From an uncultured Sphingomonas sp. (GTDB taxonomy: Bacteria > Pseudomonadota > Alphaproteobacteria > Sphingomonadales > Sphingomonadaceae), in contig NZ_CAJYQD010000001.1 in NCBI RefSeq assembly GCF_913776855.1, positions 44,736 through 108,735 of the forward strand: 64,000 bases of DNA, read 5' to 3'. Below the pieces are notes generated by a model. It saw only the letters and a program-made list of their open reading frames with translations, was not told the origin of the DNA and did not search any database. Made by a program: the position numbers and the translations under genes. Of the stretch, positions 19,701 through 27,532 are shown in pieces. The stretch's first letter is position 1. Each line of letters opens with the position of its first letter.

Positions 19701-19934
19701 CGCGCGGTTCAGCGAAGCGCGGATGCCGGTGACGACGATCTCTTCGCCTTCCTGCACCGGATCCTGGCCGGTCGGTTGTACGGTGCTGCCGGTCGTGCCT
19801 TCGGTGGTGCCGGGTTGGGCATTGACGGCGGTGTCGCCGGTCTGCGCGGCGGCGATGCCGGGCGCTGCGAGCAAGGCGGCAAGCGTGATGCCCGAGGCGC
19901 TGCGCGCCAGCGTGCCGAGAAGATGACCCCTCAT
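16791..19934 (-). CDS. TonB-dependent receptor
   Basis: A 1047-aa outer-membrane receptor. Residues 1-31 are a signal peptide ending AAPGIAAAQ. A TonB-box-like GEEIVVTGIRA precedes the plug domain (AISAEDIGKFPDTNLAESLQR, VRGF), followed by a 22-strand barrel ending in Phe (ARYRF). The N-terminal style matches the large Xanthomonas/Caulobacter subfamily, which takes up glycans and other compounds. An internal CLDC pair might form a disulfide. The ATG at 19934 has GGGGAG upstream; the track extension upstream is promoter sequence. It leads a cluster with sapC, cupin and halogenase genes, so it may import the substrate they modify. Confidence 0.93.
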   Translation of the reverse strand: MRGHLLGTLARSASGITLAALLAAPGIAAAQTGDTAVNAQPGTTEGTTGSTVQPTGQDPVQEGEEIVVTGIRASLNRAIDIKRNSAGVVDAISAEDIGKFPDTNLAESLQRITGVSINRVNGEGSQVSVRGFSGGFNLVTLNGRQLPASNVDTSGAGDFARGTGRSFDFQNLASEGVSALEVYKTGRAAIPSGGIGAAINVVTRKPLEAREDGVTGSFGVKALHDVSTMQGEGARVLPEVSGLMSWRNDARTFGLSVFGSYQRRDSTSAQSAPNYFTVVPTSAVLNPAGPYVNAQTQIENRPTTPFTLIPNDSRYQFSENKRERINGQAVLQFAPTEGLTFTADALFAQNRLEEQRSEQTNWFNRPFGRIVFNGNDVIATPDFISESINGVKDQGFEQQFRATKTQLQSYGLNGKWQMTDRLTLNLDGYHAVSRSTPDAPNGTSATLISLGAPVIDSQAIDYSSGFPRVTQTINDRINGNGNGVLDIGDLGTQIARTNSATQRQRINGGRADLGWDLGGGSRFDVGGTYTDSVMTSARVQTQQQLGDWGITDPGIVQRLASNVVKTFCLDCKFDRFNTADVKRTAFRGNAVALNDIFSKFYAANPINTTANDYDRVGETVWGVYGQITWKGEIAGRTANLLFGTRYEETKVRSTALQATPSAIKWDADNDFSSVISNSVSTVSQRGHYQNLLPAIDFNIEVFDNFVARASASRTLARPDYGNLFASTTAGAPSRPTALGGRPTGNSGNAGLLPLVSDNFDLSVEWYYKPSSYVSLGFFDKRVRNFIGTGVFNRTLFDLRDPSSGAAGTRSGTAADRLRALAADLSDVNLFTYTALLQQNGGNTAQADATFQANRNAGGALNQGFVDSILQAVDIYGNAQDPLYNFAVSQPVNNRDGHIYGFELAGQHFFGNTGFGVQASYTKVYGDVNADIAADPSVNVFALTGLGDSANGSIIYDKSGLSARVTYNWRDKFLAATNQGDSRNPLFVAPFGTLDFNISYDLNDRMALSIEGVNLTSEPLVQYGRDRNALVFAQELKPRFLLGARYRF

Positions 19935-20006
19935 GCGAAAACTCCCCTGAAGCGTGGTGCGGTTCGGTCCGCCCATCGTGTCGCCGGAATGTCCGGTCGT
20001 GGTAAC

Positions 20007-20085
20007 GCTATCATCTTGTCCAGCGCTGTCAATCAACCAAATCGGATAACATCCTGTGATAGCTCGATAATATCCGGTATCCGAT
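20007..20085 (-). promoter_or_regulatory. Promoter and putative operator of the TonB receptor
   Basis: On the minus strand a TTGACA box (20027-20032) is followed 16 bases later by TAGCGT as a weak -10. Just upstream is a perfect 8-bp inverted repeat, ATCGGATA (20041-20048) and TATCCGAT (20078-20085), with inner repeats GGATAACATC and GATAATATCC. The arrangement suggests a binding site for an unidentified regulator. It lies between the divergent receptor and MCP genes. Confidence 0.4.
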
Positions 20086-20230
20086 CTTGGCGGGTTTGGG
20101 TCGGCTGCGATCACGTGAACGCGCTCGCTGCGGCGTTAACCAGAAATTATACGACCCGTACTAGCACGGACCGACGGAGAGAGCTGGGCAACCCAGGGGG
20201 GGGCGTTACGGCAATCGTTGGAGCTGTTGA

Positions 20231-21694
20231 ATGCTGGGCTGGTTTCGCAAGAATGCCCCTATCCGGACGAAATTCGTCTTCATGGGGGGCATCTATACGC
20301 TCCTGACGGCGATCCCCGTTGTGGCAACGGTCGCAGCGGTCAACGGCCTGGCGTCGCCATCGCTGTTGATCGGCGTCGCGCTGGCCGCACTCGTGACGAC
20401 CATCGTGCTTACCGCCGTATTCCGCAGCGCGGTCTGCGACCCCTATGTCGATTCGGTGGTCGGCATGGAAGCGATCGCCGCCGGCGACCTGTCGCGCCCG
20501 ATCGACTATGTGGCGTATCAGGACTGCATCGGTCGCATGGCGCGCGCGATGCAGGTGTTCCAGGCCAATGGGCAGGCGGTCAAGGACGCTGCGCAGGGAC
20601 AGCAACAGGTGGTCGGCCGGTTGGGCGAAGGCCTGTCGCGGCTGGCCGCAAGCGACGTCAGCTATCGCATCGCCGAAACCTTTCCCGCCGATTACGAACG
20701 GCTGCGCACCGATTTCAACGCGGCGATGGACGCGGTGTCGGAAGTGCTGGCGGCGGTGCGCGAAGCAACCAGCGGCATCAACGACGGTGCCAACGACATT
20801 CGTGAGGCATCCGACGATTTGTCGCAGCGGACCGAGCAGCAGGCCGCAAGCCTGGAAGAGACGGCCGCCGCGATGGACCAGATCACCGGAACCGTGCGCG
20901 AAACGGCGGCCGGGGCGACCCGCGCCCACACCGTGGTCAACGAAACCCGCGACGAGGCCGAACAATCGGGCGACGTCGTGCGCCGCGCCGTCGATGCGAT
21001 GCACGGGATCGAGCGCGCGTCGGGCGAGATTGGCGACATCATCACCGTGATCGACGGCATCGCGTTCCAGACCAACCTGCTGGCGCTGAACGCCGGGGTC
21101 GAGGCCGCCCGTGCGGGTGATGCCGGCAAGGGCTTTGCCGTCGTCGCATCCGAAGTACGCGCGCTGGCGCAGCGGTCGGCCGATGCGGCCAAGGACGTGA
21201 AGACCAAGATCAACGCGTCGTCCGAACAGGTCGCGACCGGCGTCGAGCTGGTCAGCGAAACCGGCAAGGCGCTGCAACGGATCATCGGCCGCATTGGAGA
21301 GATCAGCGCGCTGGTCGGCACCATCGCGACCTCCGCCGATCAGCAGGCGACCGGGCTGCAACAGGTCAATACCGCCGTCAACGAGATGGACGGCGTGACG
21401 CAACAGAATGCCGCGATGGTCGAACAGGCCACCGCCGCTGCCCGCCGCCTGGCCGAAGAGGCACAGGAACTGACGCGGCAGGTGAACCGCTTCACGCTGG
21501 CCGCCGGGGCATCCGCCGGTGGCGGCATGTCGTCGTTCCGGGGCGCGCCGACGCAGAGCGCAGTCCATCGGCTGCAGGCCCGCGTGGCACAGGTCAGCCG
21601 CGACATGGCGCCGCCGCCGCGTCGAAAGGTCGCCGCCAGCGGCGGTCCTGCCGTCGCCGCTATGGTCGATGACGACGACTGGACCGAATTCTGA
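20231..21694 (+). CDS. Methyl-accepting chemotaxis protein without periplasmic sensor domain
   Basis: The 487-aa receptor has two hydrophobic segments close together (residues about 17-40 and 45-65), so there is no periplasmic ligand domain. HAMP-like helices, methylation helices (QQAASLEETAAAMDQITGT) and the canonical tip (FQTNLLALNAGVEAARAGDAGKGFAVVA) follow. The protein ends DWTEF, resembling the xWxxF pentapeptide that tethers CheR/CheB. It heads the chemotaxis operon and probably senses an intramembrane or cytoplasmic signal. Confidence 0.93.
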   Translation: MLGWFRKNAPIRTKFVFMGGIYTLLTAIPVVATVAAVNGLASPSLLIGVALAALVTTIVLTAVFRSAVCDPYVDSVVGMEAIAAGDLSRPIDYVAYQDCIGRMARAMQVFQANGQAVKDAAQGQQQVVGRLGEGLSRLAASDVSYRIAETFPADYERLRTDFNAAMDAVSEVLAAVREATSGINDGANDIREASDDLSQRTEQQAASLEETAAAMDQITGTVRETAAGATRAHTVVNETRDEAEQSGDVVRRAVDAMHGIERASGEIGDIITVIDGIAFQTNLLALNAGVEAARAGDAGKGFAVVASEVRALAQRSADAAKDVKTKINASSEQVATGVELVSETGKALQRIIGRIGEISALVGTIATSADQQATGLQQVNTAVNEMDGVTQQNAAMVEQATAAARRLAEEAQELTRQVNRFTLAAGASAGGGMSSFRGAPTQSAVHRLQARVAQVSRDMAPPPRRKVAASGGPAVAAMVDDDDWTEF

Positions 21695-21735
21695 CCCGAA
21701 CGCCCGCCTGCGACCTCCTTCCACGGGACACTCCG

Positions 21736-21999
21736 ATGACCATCGCCCTTCCTGCCATATTAGACACTCCCGCCGCCGCCCCGCTGCGCCAGACGCTGCG
21801 CGATGCGATCGGCACCGGCCGCCCGATCCAGCTCGACGCGTCGGGGGTGGAGCGGATCGGCCAGGCGTGCCTGCAGGTGCTGGCCGCCGCTGAAGTCGCG
21901 GCGGAAGAGGCCGGTCAGCCATTCCACATCACCGGCGCAAGCCCTGTGTTCGCTGATATGGCGACGCTGGCGGCGCTCGACACCCTCCTCGCCGCCTGA
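21736..21999 (+). CDS. STAS domain protein
   Basis: This 87-aa protein has a STAS fold pattern with the central LDASGVERIGQACLQVL, where the usual phosphorylatable Ser/Thr region reads SGVERIG. Similar single-domain STAS proteins occur in chemotaxis operons upstream of cheA and may tune signalling by binding another component. It lies 41 bases after the MCP and 15 bases before cheA. The role is inferred from position only. Confidence 0.82.
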   Translation: MTIALPAILDTPAAAPLRQTLRDAIGTGRPIQLDASGVERIGQACLQVLAAAEVAAEEAGQPFHITGASPVFADMATLAALDTLLAA

Positions 22000-22014
22000 T
22001 CCGGAGCGAAGCCC

Positions 22015-24204
22015 ATGGACCTCGACGCAATCCAGCAGATCTTCTTCCAGGAATGTGAGGAAGGCCTTGCCGCGATGGAGGGCAACTTCACGTTGCTGCG
22101 CGACGGCGATCGCGATTCGGAAACGATCAACGCCGTGTTCCGCTGCGTCCATTCGATCAAGGGCGGGGCAGGGGCGTTCGGGCACGAGCGCCTGCAGGCC
22201 TATACCCATCAATATGAAACGCTGCTCGACCTGATCCGCAACGGTACGCTGGAGCTGACGCCCGCGCTGCTCGACGTGGTGGTGGGGGCGTTCGACGTGC
22301 TGTCCGACCATGTCGCGGCCGCGCGTGACCATGATACGCCGCCGTCCGATGCGGCGATGCTGGAACGGCTGGCCGCGGCGGCCGGGGGCGACACCGCTCC
22401 GAAGGCCGCCGCAACCCCCGCTCCCGACATCGCTCCGGCGGCCGCGGTGTCAGATGACTTCGACGACCTGATGTCGATGCTGGGCGATGTCGCGCAGTCG
22501 GAGGACGGCGCGGACGCGGCCAATGGCTGGCGCCTGCGCTACACGCCGGGGGCCAAGGCGTTCGAACATGGAGCCGAACCGCTGCTGCTGCTGCGCGAGC
22601 TGACGATGCTGGGGGGCAAGGTCACGCTTTGCGACCGGGCCGCGCTGCCCCCGCTCGACATGATGGAACCCGAGTGCGGCTATCTCGCATGGGACGTGGC
22701 ATTGCCGGCCAGCGTAGCCGAGGACGATATCCGCGCGGTGTTCGAATTCGGCGATCCGACCGCGATCACGTTGATGCAGGGCGATGCCGCGCCGGCCATG
22801 GCTGAAGATAGCGTCGATGCGCTGTTCGACCTGTTGGATTCGTTCGACGTGGCTCCTGCGCCGGTCGCGGTCGTCGAGGAACCGGCTGTCGTGGCATCGC
22901 CGCCTCCGCCGCCGCCGCCTGCGCCGGCACTGGTCGTTGCGCCGGCGCCCACACCCGCTCCGGTTGCGGCGGAGCCGGCCGCGCCGCGTGCCGTGGCGCC
23001 GAGCGCACCGGCGGCACCGCCCGCACAGACCATCCGCGTCGACCTCGACAAGCTCGACCGGCTGGTCAACCTGGTCGGCGAGCTGGTGATTACCCAGGCG
23101 ATGCTCGCGCAGCGGCTGGCCGAGAACCAGATGGGCGGCATTTCCGAACTCAGCGACCTCGAGCATCTGACGCGTGAGCTGCAGGAATCGACGATGGCGA
23201 TCCGCGCGCAGCCGATGAAGACCGTGTTCAGCCGCGTGCCGCGCATCGTCCGCGAACTGGAGGGCGAAACCGGCAAGCGGGTCCGCCTCGAGGTGGATGG
23301 CGAGATGACCGAGGTCGACAAGACCGTGGTCGAGCGTATTGGCGAGCCGCTGACCCATCTGATCCGCAACGCGGTCGACCACGGCCTCGAAATGCCCGAC
23401 GTTCGCGTCGCCGCGGGTAAGCCGGCCGAGGGCGTCGTTCGCCTGGCGGCGGCGCATCAGTCGGGGCGGATCGTCATCACCGTGTCCGACGATGGACAGG
23501 GCATCAACCGCGCGCGCGTGAAGGCGAAGGCGATCGAGAAGGGCATCATCATGCCCGATGCCGTGTTGAGCGATGAGGAGATCGACAATTTGATCTTCGC
23601 GCCCGGTTTTTCGACCGCGGCGGCGATCACCAACGTCTCCGGCCGGGGCGTCGGCATGGACGTGGTGCGCAAGAACATCCAGGCGCTGGGCGGTCGCATC
23701 GGCATCCAGTCGCGCGAGGGCTTCGGGTCCAGCTTTTCGCTCAGCCTGCCGCTGACGCTGGCGGTGCTGGACGGCATGATCGTGACCGTTGGCCAGCAGA
23801 CCTTCGTCATTCCGCTCGGCCATATCGTCGAAAGCCTGCGCCCTGACGACGACACGCTCAGCCGGCTGGGTCCGGACGGGACGCTGCTCGACGTGCGCGG
23901 GTCGTACGTGCCGGTGCTGCGCATCGCCGACTATCTGGGCATCGAGGGGGCGGAGCGGAACCCGACCAATGCCGTGCTGATCGTGGTCGAGGGCGACCAT
24001 GGCCAGGCCGCGCTGCTGGTCGACACGATCCAGGATCAGCGGCAGGTCGTGGTCAAGAGCCTCGAGGCGAATTACCAGGCGATCGACGGCGTAGCCGGGG
24101 CGACGATCCTTGGCGACGGGCGCGTCGCGCTGATCGCCGATGTCGATGCGCTGACCACCCGCGGCCGCTTCGCCAACCGTCCGTCGGCGGCGCTGGCGGC
24201 ATGA
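22015..24204 (+). CDS. cheA: Chemotaxis histidine kinase CheA
   Basis: CheA phosphorylates CheY and CheB according to receptor state. The 729-aa protein has an N-terminal Hpt domain with the phosphoacceptor His46 in CVHSIKGGAG. A response-regulator-binding region follows, then a long Pro/Ala-rich linker (PPPPPPPAPA). After the dimerisation helices comes the HATPase domain with N-box LIRNAVDHGLE and a G-rich SGRGVGMDVV, then a C-terminal CheW-like domain. It overlaps cheR by ATGA. Confidence 0.97.
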   Translation: MDLDAIQQIFFQECEEGLAAMEGNFTLLRDGDRDSETINAVFRCVHSIKGGAGAFGHERLQAYTHQYETLLDLIRNGTLELTPALLDVVVGAFDVLSDHVAAARDHDTPPSDAAMLERLAAAAGGDTAPKAAATPAPDIAPAAAVSDDFDDLMSMLGDVAQSEDGADAANGWRLRYTPGAKAFEHGAEPLLLLRELTMLGGKVTLCDRAALPPLDMMEPECGYLAWDVALPASVAEDDIRAVFEFGDPTAITLMQGDAAPAMAEDSVDALFDLLDSFDVAPAPVAVVEEPAVVASPPPPPPPAPALVVAPAPTPAPVAAEPAAPRAVAPSAPAAPPAQTIRVDLDKLDRLVNLVGELVITQAMLAQRLAENQMGGISELSDLEHLTRELQESTMAIRAQPMKTVFSRVPRIVRELEGETGKRVRLEVDGEMTEVDKTVVERIGEPLTHLIRNAVDHGLEMPDVRVAAGKPAEGVVRLAAAHQSGRIVITVSDDGQGINRARVKAKAIEKGIIMPDAVLSDEEIDNLIFAPGFSTAAAITNVSGRGVGMDVVRKNIQALGGRIGIQSREGFGSSFSLSLPLTLAVLDGMIVTVGQQTFVIPLGHIVESLRPDDDTLSRLGPDGTLLDVRGSYVPVLRIADYLGIEGAERNPTNAVLIVVEGDHGQAALLVDTIQDQRQVVVKSLEANYQAIDGVAGATILGDGRVALIADVDALTTRGRFANRPSAALAA

Positions 24205-25064
24205 GCCGGGCCGCCGCCCTCACCGACAATCGCGCGCGCGAATTCGCGTTCGATGCCGGCGACCACCGCGCCATCGCGGCGCTGGTGTATGACGAGGTCG
24301 GAATCCTGCTGCCCGATGGCAAGGCGCAATTGGTCTATGGCCGGATCGCCCCGCGCGTGCGGGCGTGCGGGCTGACCAGCTTTGCCGACTATGTGACCCG
24401 GATCGGCCGCGATGCCGAGGAACGCGGCCGCGCGATCGATGCGCTGACGACGAACCACACCAGCTTCTTTCGCGAAAACCATCATTTCGAGGATTTCGTG
24501 GAGCGGATCTGGCCGCCGCTGGCCGACCGGCTGGCAAAGGGGGGCCGGGTGCGGCTGTGGTCGGCGGCGTGTTCGAGCGGGGAAGAACCCTATTCGTGGC
24601 TGATGGCGATGTTCGGCACCGACCGCGCCGCCGCCCAACGACTTTTGAAGACCGACCTGCGGATGCTGGCGACCGATGTGTCGCCCAGCGTGCTGAACAC
24701 CGCGCGCGCCGGCCGGTATTCGAAGGAAACGATGCGGACCGTACCCGCGTCGCTGCGTTCCGTGTGGACCGGGGGGGACGGCGACAGCCTTGTCGTCGAT
24801 CCGGTCCTTCGCGACGCGATCGCGTTCAAGCCGCTAAACCTGCTCGGCGACTGGCCGTTCAAGGGGCGGTTCGACACGATCTTCTGTCGCAATGTGATGA
24901 TCTATTTCGACGAGCCTACCAAAGAGCGCCTGCTGGCGCGGCTCGGCGAGCGGTTGGAGGTTGGGGGGATGCTCTATATTGGTCACTCGGAGCGGCTGAT
25001 CGGCCCGGTGCAGGACAAGTTCCGCTGTATCGGCCGCACCGCCTATCAGAAGATCGCCGCATGA
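24201..25064 (+). CDS. cheR: Chemotaxis protein methyltransferase CheR
   Basis: CheR methylates receptor glutamates using S-adenosylmethionine, adapting the receptor. The 287-aa protein has an N-terminal helical domain and the SAM-binding SAACSSGEEPYS, plus the family pattern RNVMIYFDEPTKERLL near the C-terminus. It overlaps cheA at its start and cheB at its end (both ATGA). The MCP C-terminal DWTEF may be its docking site. Confidence 0.96.
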   Translation: MSRAAALTDNRAREFAFDAGDHRAIAALVYDEVGILLPDGKAQLVYGRIAPRVRACGLTSFADYVTRIGRDAEERGRAIDALTTNHTSFFRENHHFEDFVERIWPPLADRLAKGGRVRLWSAACSSGEEPYSWLMAMFGTDRAAAQRLLKTDLRMLATDVSPSVLNTARAGRYSKETMRTVPASLRSVWTGGDGDSLVVDPVLRDAIAFKPLNLLGDWPFKGRFDTIFCRNVMIYFDEPTKERLLARLGERLEVGGMLYIGHSERLIGPVQDKFRCIGRTAYQKIAA

Positions 25065-26095
25065 GCGTCCGGACCCTCATCGTCGATGATTCGATGGCGA
25101 TGCAGGCGATCATCCGCCGCCGGCTACTCGCTGATCCGGGAATCGAAGTCGTCGGTACCGCCGCCAGCGCCGACGAGGCCCGCGCGCAGATCAAGGCGCT
25201 GGACCCCGATGTCGTGACGCTGGACATCGAAATGCCGGGGATGAGCGGCCTGGACTTCCTCGAACGGCTGATGCGCCTGCGCCCGACGCCGGTGGTCATG
25301 CTGTCGACGCTAACCGCACAAGGGGCGGAGGCGAGCCTGACCGCGCTGGAGCGCGGCGCGTTCGACTGTTTCGACAAGACCCGGCTGATGGCCGGGACCG
25401 ACGCGGCCTGCACGTCGGAACTGACCGAACTGGTCCGCGCCGCCGCCACTGCGCGTCCCGCCGCACGCGCGACGCCGGTCCGCGCTGTGCCGGTGCAGGA
25501 ACGGGCAGGCTATACCCCGCGTCCCGGCGCGATGATCGCGATCGGCGCGTCGACCGGCGGGGTCGAGGCGCTGATCGAGCTGTTGTCGAGCTTTCCGGCG
25601 AACTGCCCGCCGACCGTTATCGTCCAGCATATGCCCGCGACCTTCACCCCCAGCTTTGCCGCACGCCTCAACCGCCTGTGCGCGCCAAGTGTCGAGGAAG
25701 CGCGTGCGGGCGCACCGCTGACGGTGGGCAAGGTCTATCTGGCGCCCGGTGGCGAACGGCATATGGAGATCGGCGGATCGGGCGAGCGCCGCCATTGCCG
25801 CCTGGTCGAAGGCGACAAGGTGAACGGCCACCGCCCGTCGGTCGACCGGCTGTTCCATTCGGTCGCGCGCCTTGCAGGGCGCGATGCGACCGCCGCGATC
25901 CTGACCGGCATGGGCTGCGACGGGGCGGAGGGGATGAAGGCGATGCGCGGCTGCGGGTCGATGACCTTCGGCCAGGACAAGGCGACCAGCGTCGTTTACG
26001 GGATGCCCGCCATCGCCCATCAGATCGGCGCGGTCGCCGAACAGCTGCCGCTGCGTCGCATCGCCCAGCGGCTGCTGGCGGAATGTGCTGCATGA
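25061..26095 (+). CDS. cheB: Chemotaxis methylesterase/glutaminase CheB
   Basis: CheB demethylates and deamidates chemoreceptors. The 344-aa protein has an N-terminal receiver domain with phosphoacceptor Asp55 in TLDIEMPGMSG and a C-terminal esterase. The esterase has an intact catalytic set: Ser in IGASTGG, His in VQHMPATFT and Asp in LTGMGCDGAEG. The start is the ATG at 25061 overlapping the cheR stop; the longer track ORF (from 24365) is cheR sequence in another frame. Contrast with the second CheB-like gene in this operon. Confidence 0.97.
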   Translation: MSVRTLIVDDSMAMQAIIRRRLLADPGIEVVGTAASADEARAQIKALDPDVVTLDIEMPGMSGLDFLERLMRLRPTPVVMLSTLTAQGAEASLTALERGAFDCFDKTRLMAGTDAACTSELTELVRAAATARPAARATPVRAVPVQERAGYTPRPGAMIAIGASTGGVEALIELLSSFPANCPPTVIVQHMPATFTPSFAARLNRLCAPSVEEARAGAPLTVGKVYLAPGGERHMEIGGSGERRHCRLVEGDKVNGHRPSVDRLFHSVARLAGRDATAAILTGMGCDGAEGMKAMRGCGSMTFGQDKATSVVYGMPAIAHQIGAVAEQLPLRRIAQRLLAECAA

Positions 26096-26640
26096 GCGCC
26101 TTGTCGGCCCGCGACGGTCTGCGCCGGCTGACGGTGGCGCAGGGCGAGATGAAGGTCAGCGACGAACGCGATGTCGTGTTGACGACGGTGCTGGGCAGCT
26201 GCGTCGCGGCGTGCTTCTATGATCCGGTCGCGCACATCGGCGGGATCAACCATTACCTGCTGGCCGATGGCAATGCGTCGGACCCCGCATCGATGCAGCG
26301 TTACGGCGTCTATGCGATGGAAGTGCTGATCAACGCGATGCTGGCGCGCGGCGCCGCGCGGTCGCGAATGCGTGCGCGCATCTTTGGCGGGGCGACGATG
26401 CGCGCGGGTTTCCGTGACATCGGCGGCGCGAACATCGCCTTTGCGCGGCAGTTCCTGCGCGACGAACGCATCGCGCTGGTCGGCGAGGATGTGGGGGGCA
26501 CGCAGGCCCGCCGGGTCGAATTTCGCGCGGCGGTCGGCCTGGCGCGATGCCGGTCGGTCGTCGACACGGCGCCACCGCCGATCGTCGTGCGCACACCGCC
26601 ACCGCCACCCGCCGCCGTCGGCGACGTGGAGTTTTTCTGA
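26092..26640 (+). CDS. cheD: Chemoreceptor glutamine deamidase CheD
   Basis: CheD deamidates receptor glutamines. The 182-aa protein contains the catalytic cysteine region VLGSCVAACFYDP and GGINHYLL with the catalytic His. It starts with ATG overlapping the cheB stop (catgag) and ends in a proline-rich tail (TPPPPPPAAVGDVEFF). This tail is longer than in the minimal family. The tail may be a species-specific interaction segment. Confidence 0.94.
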   Translation: MSALSARDGLRRLTVAQGEMKVSDERDVVLTTVLGSCVAACFYDPVAHIGGINHYLLADGNASDPASMQRYGVYAMEVLINAMLARGAARSRMRARIFGGATMRAGFRDIGGANIAFARQFLRDERIALVGEDVGGTQARRVEFRAAVGLARCRSVVDTAPPPIVVRTPPPPPAAVGDVEFF

Positions 26641-27035
26641 TGACCGAATTTGCACCGAGGGAGCCTCTAGCCGTGGCCAAGACGATCATGACCGTGGACG
26701 ATTCGCCCAGTATGCGGATGCTGCTGCGGGTCGCGCTGACCGATCTGGGATATAGCGTCGTGGAGGCCGAGGACGGCGTTCACGCACTGGAGAAGCTGGA
26801 CGGGTTTCAGCCCGACCTGCTGATCACCGACATCAACATGCCGCGCATGGACGGGTTCGGCCTGATCGCCGAGGTCCGCGGGCAGGGGCGTCGCAGCCTG
26901 CCGATCCTCGTCCTAACTACCGAGAGTTCCGACGAAAAAAAGCAGCGCGCACGCGATGCCGGTGCTACCGGCTGGATCGTCAAGCCGTTCCACCCCGAAA
27001 AGCTGGCCGCCGCGATCCGGCGCGTCCTGCACTGA
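26640..27035 (+). CDS. cheY: Chemotaxis response regulator CheY
   Basis: A single receiver domain with the acidic pair VDDSPSMRM, phosphoacceptor Asp in ITDINMPRMDG, Thr in LTTESS and Lys in VKPFHP. Phospho-CheY binds the flagellar switch. The ATG at 26640 overlaps the cheD stop (TGATG) with GGAG eight bases before it, giving 131 aa. The GTG at 26673, with GAGGGAG upstream and yielding the usual MAKTIMTVDDS start of 120 aa, is a real alternative. Confidence 0.95.
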   Translation: MTEFAPREPLAVAKTIMTVDDSPSMRMLLRVALTDLGYSVVEAEDGVHALEKLDGFQPDLLITDINMPRMDGFGLIAEVRGQGRRSLPILVLTTESSDEKKQRARDAGATGWIVKPFHPEKLAAAIRRVLH

Positions 27036-27061
27036 TCCTGCTGCGCGATAAGGAGCTTCCC

Positions 27062-27499
27062 ATGTCCCGCCAACTCATCACCTTTCAGCTGGGCGACCAG
27101 ATCCTCGGCGTCGACATCATGGCGATCCGCGAGATTCGTGCCTGGTCGCCGGCCACCCCGCTGCCCAACGTGCCGCCCTATGTGCGCGGTGTCGTGAACC
27201 TGCGCGGTGTCGTGCTGCCGGTGTTCGACCTGCGCCACCGGCTGAACTGGGGCGTGACCGACCCGTCGGCGCGCCATGTCATCATCGTCGTGCGGATCGG
27301 CGAACAGCTGCAGGGGATCATCGTCGATGCGGTGAACGACATCGTGTCGATCCATCCCGACGCCATGCAGCCGGTGCCCGACATCGGCGACGCCGAAGCG
27401 TCGCGATTCCTGGAAGGGTTGGCGACCATCGACAACCGCATGATCCTGGTGCTGGCGCTCGACCGACTGGTCGACCAGCCTGTCGCCGAAGCCGCTTGA
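27062..27499 (+). CDS. cheW: Chemotaxis coupling protein CheW
   Basis: CheW bridges receptors and CheA. The 145-aa protein matches the family: LGDQILGVDIMAIREI at the start and VRGVVNLRGVVLPVFDLR in the middle, with DAVNDIVSI later. The ATG at 27062 has AAGGAG just upstream. It lies 26 bases after cheY and 33 bases before the second cheB-like gene. Confidence 0.96.
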   Translation: MSRQLITFQLGDQILGVDIMAIREIRAWSPATPLPNVPPYVRGVVNLRGVVLPVFDLRHRLNWGVTDPSARHVIIVVRIGEQLQGIIVDAVNDIVSIHPDAMQPVPDIGDAEASRFLEGLATIDNRMILVLALDRLVDQPVAEAA

Positions 27500-27532
27500 A
27501 GTACCGCGTAACTTTTCTGGGACAATCACATC

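Noticed and set aside
20184-20204. CTGGG-caa-CCCAG hairpin followed by a run of G in the 5' leader of the MCP gene, considered as a c-di-GMP (GEMM) riboswitch
   Set aside because: The conserved GEMM bases and second helix are not present; only a 5-bp hairpin is seen.
22450-24000. 516-aa minus-strand ORF antisense to cheA
   Set aside because: Low complexity, antisense shadow of cheA.
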